Source of the DNA: Poriferisodalis sp965262965
Lineage (GTDB): Bacteria > Actinomycetota > Acidimicrobiia > Acidimicrobiales > Poriferisodalaceae
Assembly: GCF_965262965.1 (NCBI RefSeq)
Contig: NZ_OZ253573.1
Location: forward strand, 248,001-312,000
Direction: 5' to 3'
Length of the DNA: 64,000 nucleotides
In this document: positions 1 to 8,104 of the stretch, piece after piece
Layout: each line of letters opens with the position of its first letter
Position numbering within the stretch: position 1 is the first letter of the stretch
Position numbers and translations under genes: made by a program
Notes under the pieces: generated by a model
Database searches by the model: none
What the model was told of the DNA's origin: nothing
The model's input: only the letters and a program-made list of their open reading frames with translations

Positions 1-1
1 G

Positions 2-418
2 GTGGGCCTCGACGGCAAGCAGAAGCGCTTTCCCGACGAACTGTCCGGTGGCGAGCAGCAGCGCGTCAGCATCGCTCGGGCCTTCGTGAACCGCCCGCTG
101 ATTCTGCTCGCGGACGAGCCGACCGGAAATCTCGATCCCGACACGTCCTCAGAGCTCACCTCACTGCTCGACCGCATTAACCGCACCGGCACCACGGTCG
201 TCATGGCCACCCACGACAGCTCGATTGTCGATCGGATGCGCCGTCGCGTGGTCGCGCTTCGAGGGGGCGAGCTGGTTCGTGACGAGCAGCGTGGGGCGTA
301 CGGCAGTGCAACCGGCACGTCCGAGGCTGTGCCGCCCGCCGCGCCGCCCGTACTGGGCGGCGCAGCGGCGCTCGGTAACGCAGCGGCCCGCCAGCTTCCG
401 CCTAGGCGAGATACGTGA
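2..418 (+). CDS. ftsE: FtsE, cell-division ABC ATPase (C-terminal part)
   Basis: This is the C-terminal 138 residues of FtsE, the cytoplasmic ATPase that with FtsX forms the FtsEX complex regulating peptidoglycan hydrolases at the septum. The true start and the Walker A motif lie before the window. In order the sequence shows the ABC signature LSGGEQQRVSIARA, Walker B LILLADEPTGNLD and the switch histidine in MATHD. After the usual end of FtsE there is a tail of about 40 residues rich in Ala and Pro. The TGA stop overlaps the GTG start of ftsX (GTGA), which implies translational coupling. Confidence 0.93.
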   Translation: MGLDGKQKRFPDELSGGEQQRVSIARAFVNRPLILLADEPTGNLDPDTSSELTSLLDRINRTGTTVVMATHDSSIVDRMRRRVVALRGGELVRDEQRGAYGSATGTSEAVPPAAPPVLGGAAALGNAAARQLPPRRDT

Positions 419-1308
419 GTCGGATCCGCTACTTCGCTCGCGAGACCTGGACGAACATCCGGCGGAATCTCACGCTCACCTTCGCTGCCATCCTCACGGT
501 CGCGGTGGGGGTGATGCTTGTCGGCATGGGCCTCATGGCTGGCTACGCCAGCTCGAATGCCCTTGGTCGCTGGGAGGGTGGCGTCCAGTTCGAGGTGTTC
601 CTGCACCCCCAGATCGACGGCAGCCAGATCGACGCGCTCGGCGTCGAGCTGCAGAATCATCCCGAGATCGACCGCATCGAGTTCTTCAGCGCCGACGAGG
701 CATATGCGCTGGTGTCCCAGCAGATGTCCGACCAGCCTGAGCTGCTCGCCCAGGTGTCCCCCGAAGCGCTGCCCGCGTCGTACCGCGTCGTTCCGCGCTC
801 GGTCGAAGCCGAGCTGATCGAGTCGCTCGCCGCTCAGTTCCGGCAGCGGCCCGGTGTGCTCGCCGTCGAGACAGGGCGCGAGGAAGTCGATGCCATCCGG
901 ACGTGGTTCTCCTCGTTCCAGGGCATTGTGCTGCTGCTGTCGATCGTGCTGTCCGGCGCCAGCGTCATGCTTATCTTCAACTCGATCCGTGTTGCCATGT
1001 TCGCCCGGCGCCGCGAGATCGAGGTAATGAAGCTGGTGGGAGCCACCAACAGCTTCATCCGGTTCCCCTTCATGCTCGAAGGCATGCTGCACGGCCTTGT
1101 CGGCGGTGTCATCGGGGCAATAGCGGCGGGAGCACTGCGGGGCCACGTCGAGGGGCTGTTCTCGCGGTCGGAGATCCTGGCGTTCTTCCGTTCCTTCGTG
1201 GTGACCTCCAGCCAGTTCTCGACCGTCGTGTTCGTCACCGTCATCGCCGGTGTGGTTGTGGGGGCGCTCGGCTCGGCGCTCGCTGCGAGTCGCTTCTTGG
1301 ACGTGTAG
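415..1308 (+). CDS. ftsX: FtsX, cell-division permease
   Basis: FtsX is the membrane partner of FtsE and transmits its ATPase cycle to extracellular cell-wall hydrolases or their activators. The 297-residue product has the family layout. A transmembrane segment lies near residues 20-45, followed by an extracellular domain of about 120 residues (FEVFLHPQID onward). Three further membrane segments lie near 165-190, 215-240 and 268-292, and between the second and third is the conserved cytoplasmic RRREIEVMKLVGATNSFIR loop. The GTG start overlaps the ftsE stop by four bases. The length is normal and nothing is missing. Confidence 0.95.
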   Translation: MSRIRYFARETWTNIRRNLTLTFAAILTVAVGVMLVGMGLMAGYASSNALGRWEGGVQFEVFLHPQIDGSQIDALGVELQNHPEIDRIEFFSADEAYALVSQQMSDQPELLAQVSPEALPASYRVVPRSVEAELIESLAAQFRQRPGVLAVETGREEVDAIRTWFSSFQGIVLLLSIVLSGASVMLIFNSIRVAMFARRREIEVMKLVGATNSFIRFPFMLEGMLHGLVGGVIGAIAAGALRGHVEGLFSRSEILAFFRSFVVTSSQFSTVVFVTVIAGVVVGALGSALAASRFLDV

Positions 1309-1327
1309 AACGGCTCGACGTAGAGAA

Positions 1328-1350
1328 CGGCTTGGCGTGTAGACAAGCCG
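1328..1350 (+). terminator. Hairpin after ftsX
   Basis: A 7-bp perfect inverted repeat, CGGCTTG and CAAGCCG with a 9-nt loop, sits about 20 nt after the ftsX stop and before the next gene. There is no U-run after it, so it may be a weak or factor-assisted terminator or a transcript-stabilising hairpin. This call rests on position and pairing only. Confidence 0.3.
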
Positions 1351-1400
1351 CCGACACAATCGCCCGTCATCATGGGCGTTTCGGAATGCGAGGGGGCACA

Positions 1401-2300
1401 GTGCCGGAGTTCGAAACGATCCTGTACGAGGTCGAAGACCGCGTCGCAACCATCACGCTGAACCGGCCGGAACGGCTGAACGCCTTCAACAGCCAGATGC
1501 AGCGTGACGTGCTTGATGCGATCGATCTCGCGGATGCCGACGACGAGGTCCGAGCGGTGATCTTCACCGGCGCCGGCCGCGGGTACTGCGCCGGAGCCGA
1601 CCTGGGCAAGGGCGCCGCCACGTTCGACTACGACCGCCAGACCGACGAGCAGAAGGCCGAGCGTGCCACCGAGGGACGCTCAACCGACGACCTCTCGTGG
1701 ATGCGCGACGGCGGCGGCTTGCTGACGTTGCGGCTGTACGAGTTCAACAAGCCGCTCATCGCCGCCATCAACGGCCCCGCCGTGGGTGTCGGCGTCACGA
1801 TGACGCTGCCGATGGACGTGCGGCTGGCGTCCAACAAGGCTCGCATCGGATTCGTATTCGCGCGCCGGGGCCTGGTGCCCGAGGCGTGCTCGTCGTACTT
1901 CTTGCCACGCGTCGTGGGCGTGTCGAAGGCGCTGGAGTGGTGCTTCAGCGGCCGAGTGTTCGATGCCGACGAGGCGCTTGCGGGCGGCTTGGTGCGCAGC
2001 CTGCACGAGCCCGACGACCTGCTGCCCGCAGCGCGGGCTCTTGCCGCAGAGATCGCCGAGAACACCTCCGCGATCTCGGTGACGCTGATCCGTCACATGA
2101 TGTGGCGGATGCTGGGTGCGGACCACCCGATGGAGGCCCACAAGGTCGACTCACGCGGCATCTTCAACCTCGGCCGCGGCGCAGACGCGCGCGAGGGCGT
2201 GGTGTCATTCCTCGAGAAGCGTCCTCCAGAGTTCTCACTGCGCCCCAGCGAAGACCTTCCCGACTTCTTCCCCTGGTGGGACGAGCGCAGCTTCGCCTAG
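1401..2300 (+). CDS. Enoyl-CoA hydratase/isomerase family protein
   Basis: This crotonase-fold enzyme is likely to hydrate or isomerise an enoyl-CoA in fatty-acid or side-chain beta-oxidation. The 299-residue product shows the N-terminal TITLNRPERLNAFN signature and the CoA-binding/oxyanion strand GAGRGYCAGADLGKG. A second oxyanion region is INGPAVGVGVTMTLPMDVRLAS, followed by the helical C-terminus that forms trimers. The GTG start at 1401 is chosen over the upstream ATG at 1386 because AGGGGG lies six bases before it. The substrate cannot be read from the sequence. The gene heads a run of CoA and flavin-dependent catabolic genes on the same strand. Confidence 0.9.
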   Translation: MPEFETILYEVEDRVATITLNRPERLNAFNSQMQRDVLDAIDLADADDEVRAVIFTGAGRGYCAGADLGKGAATFDYDRQTDEQKAERATEGRSTDDLSWMRDGGGLLTLRLYEFNKPLIAAINGPAVGVGVTMTLPMDVRLASNKARIGFVFARRGLVPEACSSYFLPRVVGVSKALEWCFSGRVFDADEALAGGLVRSLHEPDDLLPAARALAAEIAENTSAISVTLIRHMMWRMLGADHPMEAHKVDSRGIFNLGRGADAREGVVSFLEKRPPEFSLRPSEDLPDFFPWWDERSFA

Positions 2301-2380
2301 ACGGCCCGGCGCAAGATTTCGGCACCCGACTAGGGTGCGATGTCGGTTTGGCGCCTAGGCGCGGCCGAGGGGGCAGGGGC

Positions 2381-3262
2381 ATGGACGTCGGGATACTGAT
2401 GCCGTTCGCCAGCGACGGCTGGCACGACATCACAGATGGGCAGGTGTACAGCGAGGAGCTGGGCTTGGCCCTGCTCGACCACGTGTCGGACGGCCGCTTT
2501 CGCTTCGGCGTCGGTCGCGGCTTGTCCCGTCGTGAGTACGCGCCATTCCGCGCCATCGAGATGGATGAATCCCGCGCCCGCTACGACGAGGGCACCGCAA
2601 TGGTCATCGACGCACTGCGCACGGGTTTCATCGAGGGCGACGGGCCGTTCTATCCCCAGCCGCGCACCGAGATCCGCCCCCGGCCCGAGCGCTCGTTCGA
2701 CGACCGCCTGTACTGCGTGGCCTCCAGTGACGACTCCGTCGAGGCGGCTGCGCGTTTCGGCGGACGCATGACGATGTTCGCGGACCGTTCCTGGGAGCAC
2801 CGCATGCCCAGCATCGAGGCGTATCGCTCCCGATTCTCCGAGCTGCACGGCCGCGCAGCGCCGACGCTGATGACAGCGGACTTCTGCTTGTGCATGCCCG
2901 ATGCGGCCAAAGCTGAAGAGCGCGCCCACCACTACATGGGTACCTACTTGGGCAGCCTGCTCGAGCACTACGAGGTGATGGGCGACCATTTCGCGGTGAC
3001 CGAGGGCTACGACGCCTATGCCAAAGCCTCCGAGGTGCTGCGCCGGGTTGGGGAGAGCGGCTTCTTGAAGATGTTCATGTCGGCCACGGCGTGGGGAACT
3101 CCCGATCAGATCTTGGCCACGCTTGAACGGCGTCGGGAGATGATCGGGCCGTTTGAGTACACGACGGCGTTCCGGTACGGCGGCATTCCGTTCGACGAAG
3201 CCAGGGCTTCGATGGAGCTGTTCGCCGAAGAGGTCCTGCCTGTGCTCTCGACTTGGGACTAG
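2381..3262 (+). CDS. Luciferase-like oxidoreductase with an internal deletion
   Basis: This is a member of the luciferase-like (LLM) flavin/F420-dependent oxidoreductases, which are TIM-barrel enzymes. Residues 1-30 match the family N-terminus (MDVGILMPFA, then a conserved GQVYSEELGLA). The sequence then jumps directly to LLDHVSDGRFRFGVGRG at residue 31. In related proteins about 65-70 residues carrying barrel strands 2-3 and flavin-contacting residues lie between these two blocks. The frame is kept and the 293-residue product is otherwise continuous. The start is supported by a GAGGGGGCAGGGG-type ribosome site. The protein is probably inactive or altered, although a correct but unusual short barrel cannot be excluded. 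Confidence 0.75.
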   Translation: MDVGILMPFASDGWHDITDGQVYSEELGLALLDHVSDGRFRFGVGRGLSRREYAPFRAIEMDESRARYDEGTAMVIDALRTGFIEGDGPFYPQPRTEIRPRPERSFDDRLYCVASSDDSVEAAARFGGRMTMFADRSWEHRMPSIEAYRSRFSELHGRAAPTLMTADFCLCMPDAAKAEERAHHYMGTYLGSLLEHYEVMGDHFAVTEGYDAYAKASEVLRRVGESGFLKMFMSATAWGTPDQILATLERRREMIGPFEYTTAFRYGGIPFDEARASMELFAEEVLPVLSTWD

Positions 3263-3324
3263 CGGCGTCGGGCACGAGCCCGCCCGAGGCCGCATCACGG
3301 CCTTCCCAACGCACTGCTGGGCCG

Positions 3325-4518
3325 GTGCTTGGACCCCTGCACGGCGTTCGGGTCATTGACCTCTCGGCGGTTGTCTCGGGCCCGTTCGGCACGTCGATCC
3401 TGGCCGACCAAGGCGCCGATGTCATCACCGTGGAGCCCATGCACGCGCCGGACATAGTGCGCAACGCAGGCCCGTCAGTCGAGAGCGCCCGAGGCGTCAG
3501 CGCCTTCTGGGCAGCGATGAACCGCAACAAGCGCTCGGCGGCGCTGAATCTGGCGCACACAACGGGCACGCAGATCGTGAAGGATCTCGTGCGCGAGGCC
3601 GATGTCGTGGTCCAGAATTTCCGCCCCGGTGTGCTGGACCGCATGGGACTCGGCTGGGAAGTGCTCAGTGCGATCAACCCGCAGTTGGTGATGTGCTCAG
3701 TCAGCGGTTTCGGTGCCGATGGCCCGTATTCCCATCGTCCCGCATTCGATCCGATCGTGCAGGCGATCGCCGGCTATCCGATGGTGCAGATCGACGATGA
3801 CGGTGCGCCGCAGCTGATGGCGACGATCGTCTGCGACAAGGTGACGTCGCTCAATGTCGCCCAGGCCGTGTGCGCGGCGCTGGTGGCGCGGGCGAACGGC
3901 TTCGGCGGCCAGCACATCGAGCTGGCGATGATCGACGCCAGCATCCATTTCCTGTGGCCCGAGGCCATGTGGAACGAGACCTATCTCGACCACGAGACCG
4001 ACATGCCCAACCTGTCGTCAATCTATGAGCTGTTCCCGGCAACCGACGGATGGGTGATGGTGTACCCGATGGCCACCGACGCCCACTGGCAGGGAATGTG
4101 CGGGGCCCTCGGCCGGCCTGATCTTGCCACCGATCCGCGTTTTGTGGACCTGCAAGGCCGGGTCCTGTACGGCGGCGACGTGAACGACGAATTGGCCAAA
4201 GAGACGGCACGGTTCTCGACAGCGGAGTTGGTGGAGCTGATGGACACCGCCGATGTCCCCGTCGGGCCGGTCAACACTCGCGCCGAAGTGATTGAGGATC
4301 CGCACGTGCGCCACCGGGGAATCGTGGTGGAGTCGGTGCATCCGACTGCGGGGCGTATACGCACAGCGCGGCCGCCGGCGTTGTTCTCGGCGACTCCATC
4401 TCGTCCGGCACGCCCTGCACCGCTGCACGGCGAGCACACCGCAGAGGTGCTTGCGGAAGTCCTCAGCTATGACGACACCCGCATGGCCGCACTGCGGTCC
4501 GCGGGCGTCATCGGCTGA
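3325..4518 (+). CDS. CaiB/BaiF family (class III) CoA-transferase
   Basis: Class III CoA-transferases move CoA between an acyl-CoA and a free acid through an aspartyl-CoA thioester. The product, about 397 residues long, shows GVRVIDLSAVVSGPFGTSIL at the N-terminus and the VEP Rossmann edge. RPGVLDRMGLGW follows, as does the block FDPIVQAIAGYPM, whose Asp is the expected catalytic residue. The GTG at 3325 is preferred because homology begins there (GPLHGVRVIDLS). An upstream in-frame ATG at 3253 would overlap the preceding gene and adds unconserved residues. The substrate is unknown. Length and motifs are normal. Confidence 0.88.
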   Translation: MLGPLHGVRVIDLSAVVSGPFGTSILADQGADVITVEPMHAPDIVRNAGPSVESARGVSAFWAAMNRNKRSAALNLAHTTGTQIVKDLVREADVVVQNFRPGVLDRMGLGWEVLSAINPQLVMCSVSGFGADGPYSHRPAFDPIVQAIAGYPMVQIDDDGAPQLMATIVCDKVTSLNVAQAVCAALVARANGFGGQHIELAMIDASIHFLWPEAMWNETYLDHETDMPNLSSIYELFPATDGWVMVYPMATDAHWQGMCGALGRPDLATDPRFVDLQGRVLYGGDVNDELAKETARFSTAELVELMDTADVPVGPVNTRAEVIEDPHVRHRGIVVESVHPTAGRIRTARPPALFSATPSRPARPAPLHGEHTAEVLAEVLSYDDTRMAALRSAGVIG

Positions 4519-4523
4519 GAGCG

Positions 4524-5825
4524 CTACGTCGGCGTTGCGCCGGGACCGGCCGCTCGACTCGATGGTGCATGCGGTTCGGGGTCGTCGCCCCAGCCGGTGA
4601 GCGCGATGCCCACGATGCACGCCGCGACTGCGAGGGCAAAGGCGGGACCAAAGCTGTCGAAGCGGTCGGCGAGCAGACCGCCGAGTTGGGGTCCTGCCGC
4701 CAGGCCGAGGCCGAAGACGATCGTCGCGACGCCGTAGGCGGCACCGAACTCGTCGCCGGCGAGGTTGTCGCTGACGCGTGCGGCGATCGAAGCGATGATG
4801 CCCGTGAAGGCGGTGCCGAACACGAACGCTGACGCCCACGCAAGCGGTGGCCCGCCAACTGCAAGCGCGGGATATGCCGTCAAGGTGATGATCGAGACCA
4901 TCGACACGGTGAAGCCGATGGTGACGGTGCGCCGTCTACCGAGGCGATCCGCCATGCGGCCGAAGATCGGCCCACCGGCGATGCTGCCGATGCCGATGGA
5001 GGAGAAGGCAATTGCTGCACTGCGGCGGTCGAAGATGTCGCCGTAGCCCTCAAGGTGACTGACGATGAAGGTGAGCACCGTCGTCACGACGAAAGCGTGG
5101 AGGCTGTAGGCGACGATCAGCCGGGCAGCCTGCGGCACTTTCGCGAGCGCAGCACGAGCGCCGGAAAACCCGGTCCGCCCGGGTGTGCGCGACCACCTGC
5201 GCACGGCCACGACGAGGGCCACCAGCACCGCGACACCGATCACGAATTCGATCCCGTACACCTTGCGCGGGTGAGTGAGATCGGCAGCGGCGAGTACGGC
5301 TTGCCCTGCGTCGCCGTTGCCCGAATCGCTGAGCAGCGAATCGATGGCAGCGGCCGCGACCATGCCGCTGCCGACGCCGCCGGTCATCCAGCCCGCAGCA
5401 GCACCCCTGCGCTCGGGCCCCAGCAGCTCGGCGGCGAGGCCGGGGGTGCCCACCCACACGCCTGCGGCGCAGAAACCTGTCAGCGCGAGTGCGGCGGCGG
5501 CGATTGCCACGTTTGGACTCCACGCCAGCAGCGCCAAGCCGACCACGTTGCCCGCGAGGCCGATCCGCACCGCTTCGCTCAGACCGGTGCGCCCGACAGT
5601 CACCGCAACCGCCAGCGAGCCCAACACGTACCCCAGCAGGTTCAGTGAGCCCAGAGCACCCGCAGCAGTGTTGGACAGGCTGAAGCCGTCTCTCAAATCG
5701 GTGTACAGCAGCGAGTACGTGAAGCGTCCGAATGACTGCGACACCGCCGCCGATGCGGCCAGCGTGAGCAGTGTGGCAATCCTGCGCGCCGGACTGAACC
5801 CGTCGGCATGCGTCGCAGTGCTCAT
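4524..5825 (-). CDS. MFS transporter (YbfB/YjiJ-like)
   Basis: A 433-residue major facilitator superfamily permease with about twelve hydrophobic segments. The first segment carries SQSFGRFTYSLLYTDLRDGF, typical of the YbfB/YjiJ-like group. The inter-segment 8-9 motif GRMADRLGRRRTVTIGF matches the MFS A-type loop. The substrate is not predictable. It is convergent with the CoA-transferase gene, five bases apart. The window holds a clear relative at 23950-25251 that shares the QSFGRFTY segment, so the genome keeps at least two paralogues. Confidence 0.85.
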   Translation of the reverse strand: MSTATHADGFSPARRIATLLTLAASAAVSQSFGRFTYSLLYTDLRDGFSLSNTAAGALGSLNLLGYVLGSLAVAVTVGRTGLSEAVRIGLAGNVVGLALLAWSPNVAIAAAALALTGFCAAGVWVGTPGLAAELLGPERRGAAAGWMTGGVGSGMVAAAAIDSLLSDSGNGDAGQAVLAAADLTHPRKVYGIEFVIGVAVLVALVVAVRRWSRTPGRTGFSGARAALAKVPQAARLIVAYSLHAFVVTTVLTFIVSHLEGYGDIFDRRSAAIAFSSIGIGSIAGGPIFGRMADRLGRRRTVTIGFTVSMVSIITLTAYPALAVGGPPLAWASAFVFGTAFTGIIASIAARVSDNLAGDEFGAAYGVATIVFGLGLAAGPQLGGLLADRFDSFGPAFALAVAACIVGIALTGWGDDPEPHAPSSRAAGPGATPT

Positions 5826-5891
5826 GACCAGCGCGCCGTGTGGCTCATCGCGTTCCGCAGACGGGCTCTCGCGGGTGCAATGACGTGGGGT

Positions 5892-6503
5892 TCAGTCGTG
5901 TGGCCAGGTGACCGCCGGAACCGGCGGGCGCTGACCGTAGATGGTCTCGGTCGTGATCACGCGTCGCGGTGAACGCTGGCCATCGGCGAACTTGGCCACG
6001 TCGGCGCGGATGACCTCACGGTCGTTGTCGTCGCCGAAGAAACGCTCACGCATGTCCTCGAGCGTGGAGAACGACACCAGTGCGAATCCGTCGAGCGGCT
6101 GGCCGCTGAGGGTCGCCACCACGCTCAGCTGGGTGTAGTCCCACATGCCCGGATGGTGCGCAAGGGCGAGCGGCGCGTGGGTGTCGCGCCAGTGACTGTC
6201 GCCCTCGACATGGGAGAGGTCCGGGCGGTGCACCATCGCGAAGATGGCGGTGACGCCAGGCGAAGGGCTGCCGGGCTCGGCCGACTCAGACCGTTCGCGG
6301 ATGATGCGGGAGAACGCCAGGTACGTCCCGCACTCCGCAGCGGGCGCGAGCAACGACGCGTCGTCGGTCATGGCGCGCACCATTGTCCGGAACGGAAAGT
6401 CGCGATGGTCGTGGGGATCGGCGGCGTAGCAGACGCCATTGACCCGGGCTGCTACCTCCGCCGCGGTGTCAGGATTGTTGCCCGTCACGACGAGTTCGTG
6501 CAT
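5892..6503 (-). CDS. EthD-domain protein
   Basis: A 203-residue protein with two ferredoxin-like halves. The second half carries the EthD block MVHRPDLSHVEGDSHWRDTHAPLA, written here as overlapping pieces MVHRPDLSHVEG and DSHWRDTHAPLA, followed by LSGQPLDGFALVSF. EthD-type dimeric alpha-beta barrel proteins often act beside ring-cleavage or ether-degrading oxygenases, but their precise role is usually unknown. The gene lies on the minus strand behind the MFS gene, 66 nt away, and may be co-transcribed with it. Confidence 0.7.
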   Translation of the reverse strand: MHELVVTGNNPDTAAEVAARVNGVCYAADPHDHRDFPFRTMVRAMTDDASLLAPAAECGTYLAFSRIIRERSESAEPGSPSPGVTAIFAMVHRPDLSHVEGDSHWRDTHAPLALAHHPGMWDYTQLSVVATLSGQPLDGFALVSFSTLEDMRERFFGDDNDREVIRADVAKFADGQRSPRRVITTETIYGQRPPVPAVTWPHD

Positions 6504-6579
6504 TCCATGACGCTAGTGCTGGGCTTCGAGGGGTGTCGGCGTTGGTGGCGCTTGCGCAGCCAGTCGGCAGGATGGGTTC

Positions 6580-6924
6580 GTGCTCGAGATGGACGAAGAG
6601 CCTTTTGCCGAGCTCGTCGAAGAGGCGCTCGAGCTGATTCCTGACGCGTTGCGCGATCTGATGGACAACGTGGCGATCTTCGTCGAGGACCGGGGCGAAG
6701 ATCCTGACCTGCTGGGCGTGTATGAGGGCATTCCGCTGACCGAGCGGCATGACTACGGCGGCTTGGCGATGCCCGACAGCATCGTCATCTACCGGTTGCC
6801 GATCCTGGAGATGTGCGAGACGGCCGACGAGGTGATCGAGGAGGTCTCGATCACGGTGGTGCATGAGATCGCCCACCATTTCGGCATCGAGGACGACCGA
6901 CTGCACGAGCTGGGCTGGGACTGA
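6580..6924 (+). CDS. Minimal zincin metallopeptidase family protein
   Basis: A 114-residue protein of the small zinc-metallopeptidase (zincin_1, COG3824-type) family found widely in Actinobacteria. The zinc site is HEIAHHFGIEDDRLHELG near residues 90-108. It supplies the HExxH ligands and catalytic Glu, with a further His in the conserved downstream segment. An N-terminal helical region precedes ILVYxGIPLTER-like strands (seen here as YEGIPLTERHDY). There is no signal peptide, so the product is cytoplasmic. Physiological substrates of the family are not established. GTG 6580 is the only start upstream of the conserved region. Confidence 0.85.
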   Translation: MLEMDEEPFAELVEEALELIPDALRDLMDNVAIFVEDRGEDPDLLGVYEGIPLTERHDYGGLAMPDSIVIYRLPILEMCETADEVIEEVSITVVHEIAHHFGIEDDRLHELGWD

Positions 6925-6960
6925 GCGATCCCCCCGGGTGCTGTGCTTCGCGCTCAGCGC

Positions 6961-8094
6961 TCAGATGCGGCCGAGGCCGAGATCGAGGTGGCCGCGAGAC
7001 ACGTTGGCGGCCAGTACCTCAGTCGGGCCTTCGGCGAGGCGCATCGCACGAACCCGACGCAGCATGTCCGCAAGCGGATGTCCGTCGATCAGCGCAGTCC
7101 CGCCGACGAGCCCGATGGCGTCGTCGCAGACTCGGCTGAGCGTCTCGGTTGCCAGTGACTTTGCCGCCATCACCTCGTTCACGGCGTTCTCGTCGGCGTC
7201 GACGAGGCGCGCGGTGCGGTACAGCGCGCTGCGAGCGGCGTAGGCGGCGATGCGCATGTTGCCGAGCGTGATGCGTTCGGGTGCTGTGCCGACAGCATTG
7301 GGATGGTCCTCCAAAGCGTGGCGGGCGGCGCGCGCTGCCAGCGTGTCGGCGACGAGCTGCAGGGCGAAACGGCACTGGCCGACGCAATCTGCAGCGATCG
7401 CCATTCGGGTGGCGCTGATCTGGGCGAGCGCACGGCCCATGCCGCGGCCCGCCTCGCCGATGACGTGAGTCGCGGGCAGTCGCACATCGGCGAACGTGAA
7501 TGCGGCGTGGTGGCTGCCGTCGAGCGTGGCGAACCGCTGGGTCAGGGTCACGCCCCCTCGGTTGGTCTCGATGAGCACCATTGCCGGCCCAGCACCTTCG
7601 ACCTCGACGAGGGCGTTGATGAAGTCGGCTTCTGCGCCGCCCGTCACATACGACTTCTGCCCGTTGACGACGAGTTCGTCGCCGTCGCGCCGGGCCCAGG
7701 TGGGTCGGGGTGCGTCGGACGGCTCGGTGAATCCGAATCCGCCGCGCAGGTCCCCGGCGAGGTACGGCAGCAGGAATCTCGAGCGCAGCGGTTCGCCGAC
7801 CTGCGCCAGCACGCCTGGCGATGGGCCGAAGACGCCGCCGAGGTGACCGACGCCGTGGCGTGCGAGCGTGTCGCGAACGATGCACAGCGCCAATGCCCCC
7901 GCTTCGGTTCCGCCGAATGCCGCGGGCTGCGTCATGGCGAACACACCCGCCGCCTTCGAGGCCTCCCGAACTGCGCCCGCAAGCTCAGAATCGCCGTCGG
8001 CGCCGGCGTGATCGGCAAGCGTCACCAGCTCCGGCGCCAGCTGCTCGGCTACCTCGAGCCACCTCTGGTGACGAGCGTCCAGGAAGTCCGGCAT
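6961..8094 (-). CDS. Acyl-CoA dehydrogenase family protein
   Basis: A 377-residue FAD enzyme expected to introduce the alpha-beta double bond in an acyl-CoA. It has the helical N-terminal domain and the middle beta domain with GGFGFTEPSDAPRP and VVNGQKSYVTGG. A C-terminal helical domain follows (SATRMAIAADCVGQCRFAL, then ALIDGHPLADMLRRVRAMRLAEGPTEVL, quoted as separate blocks). GPTEV and the final helix are the usual end. The length is near the family norm. It is followed on the same strand, upstream in coordinates of transcription, by the hydrolase and VOC genes, which suggests a minus-strand operon running 9761 to 6961. Confidence 0.9.
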   Translation of the reverse strand: MPDFLDARHQRWLEVAEQLAPELVTLADHAGADGDSELAGAVREASKAAGVFAMTQPAAFGGTEAGALALCIVRDTLARHGVGHLGGVFGPSPGVLAQVGEPLRSRFLLPYLAGDLRGGFGFTEPSDAPRPTWARRDGDELVVNGQKSYVTGGAEADFINALVEVEGAGPAMVLIETNRGGVTLTQRFATLDGSHHAAFTFADVRLPATHVIGEAGRGMGRALAQISATRMAIAADCVGQCRFALQLVADTLAARAARHALEDHPNAVGTAPERITLGNMRIAAYAARSALYRTARLVDADENAVNEVMAAKSLATETLSRVCDDAIGLVGGTALIDGHPLADMLRRVRAMRLAEGPTEVLAANVSRGHLDLGLGRI

Positions 8095-8104
8095 TGCGGG
8101 GACT

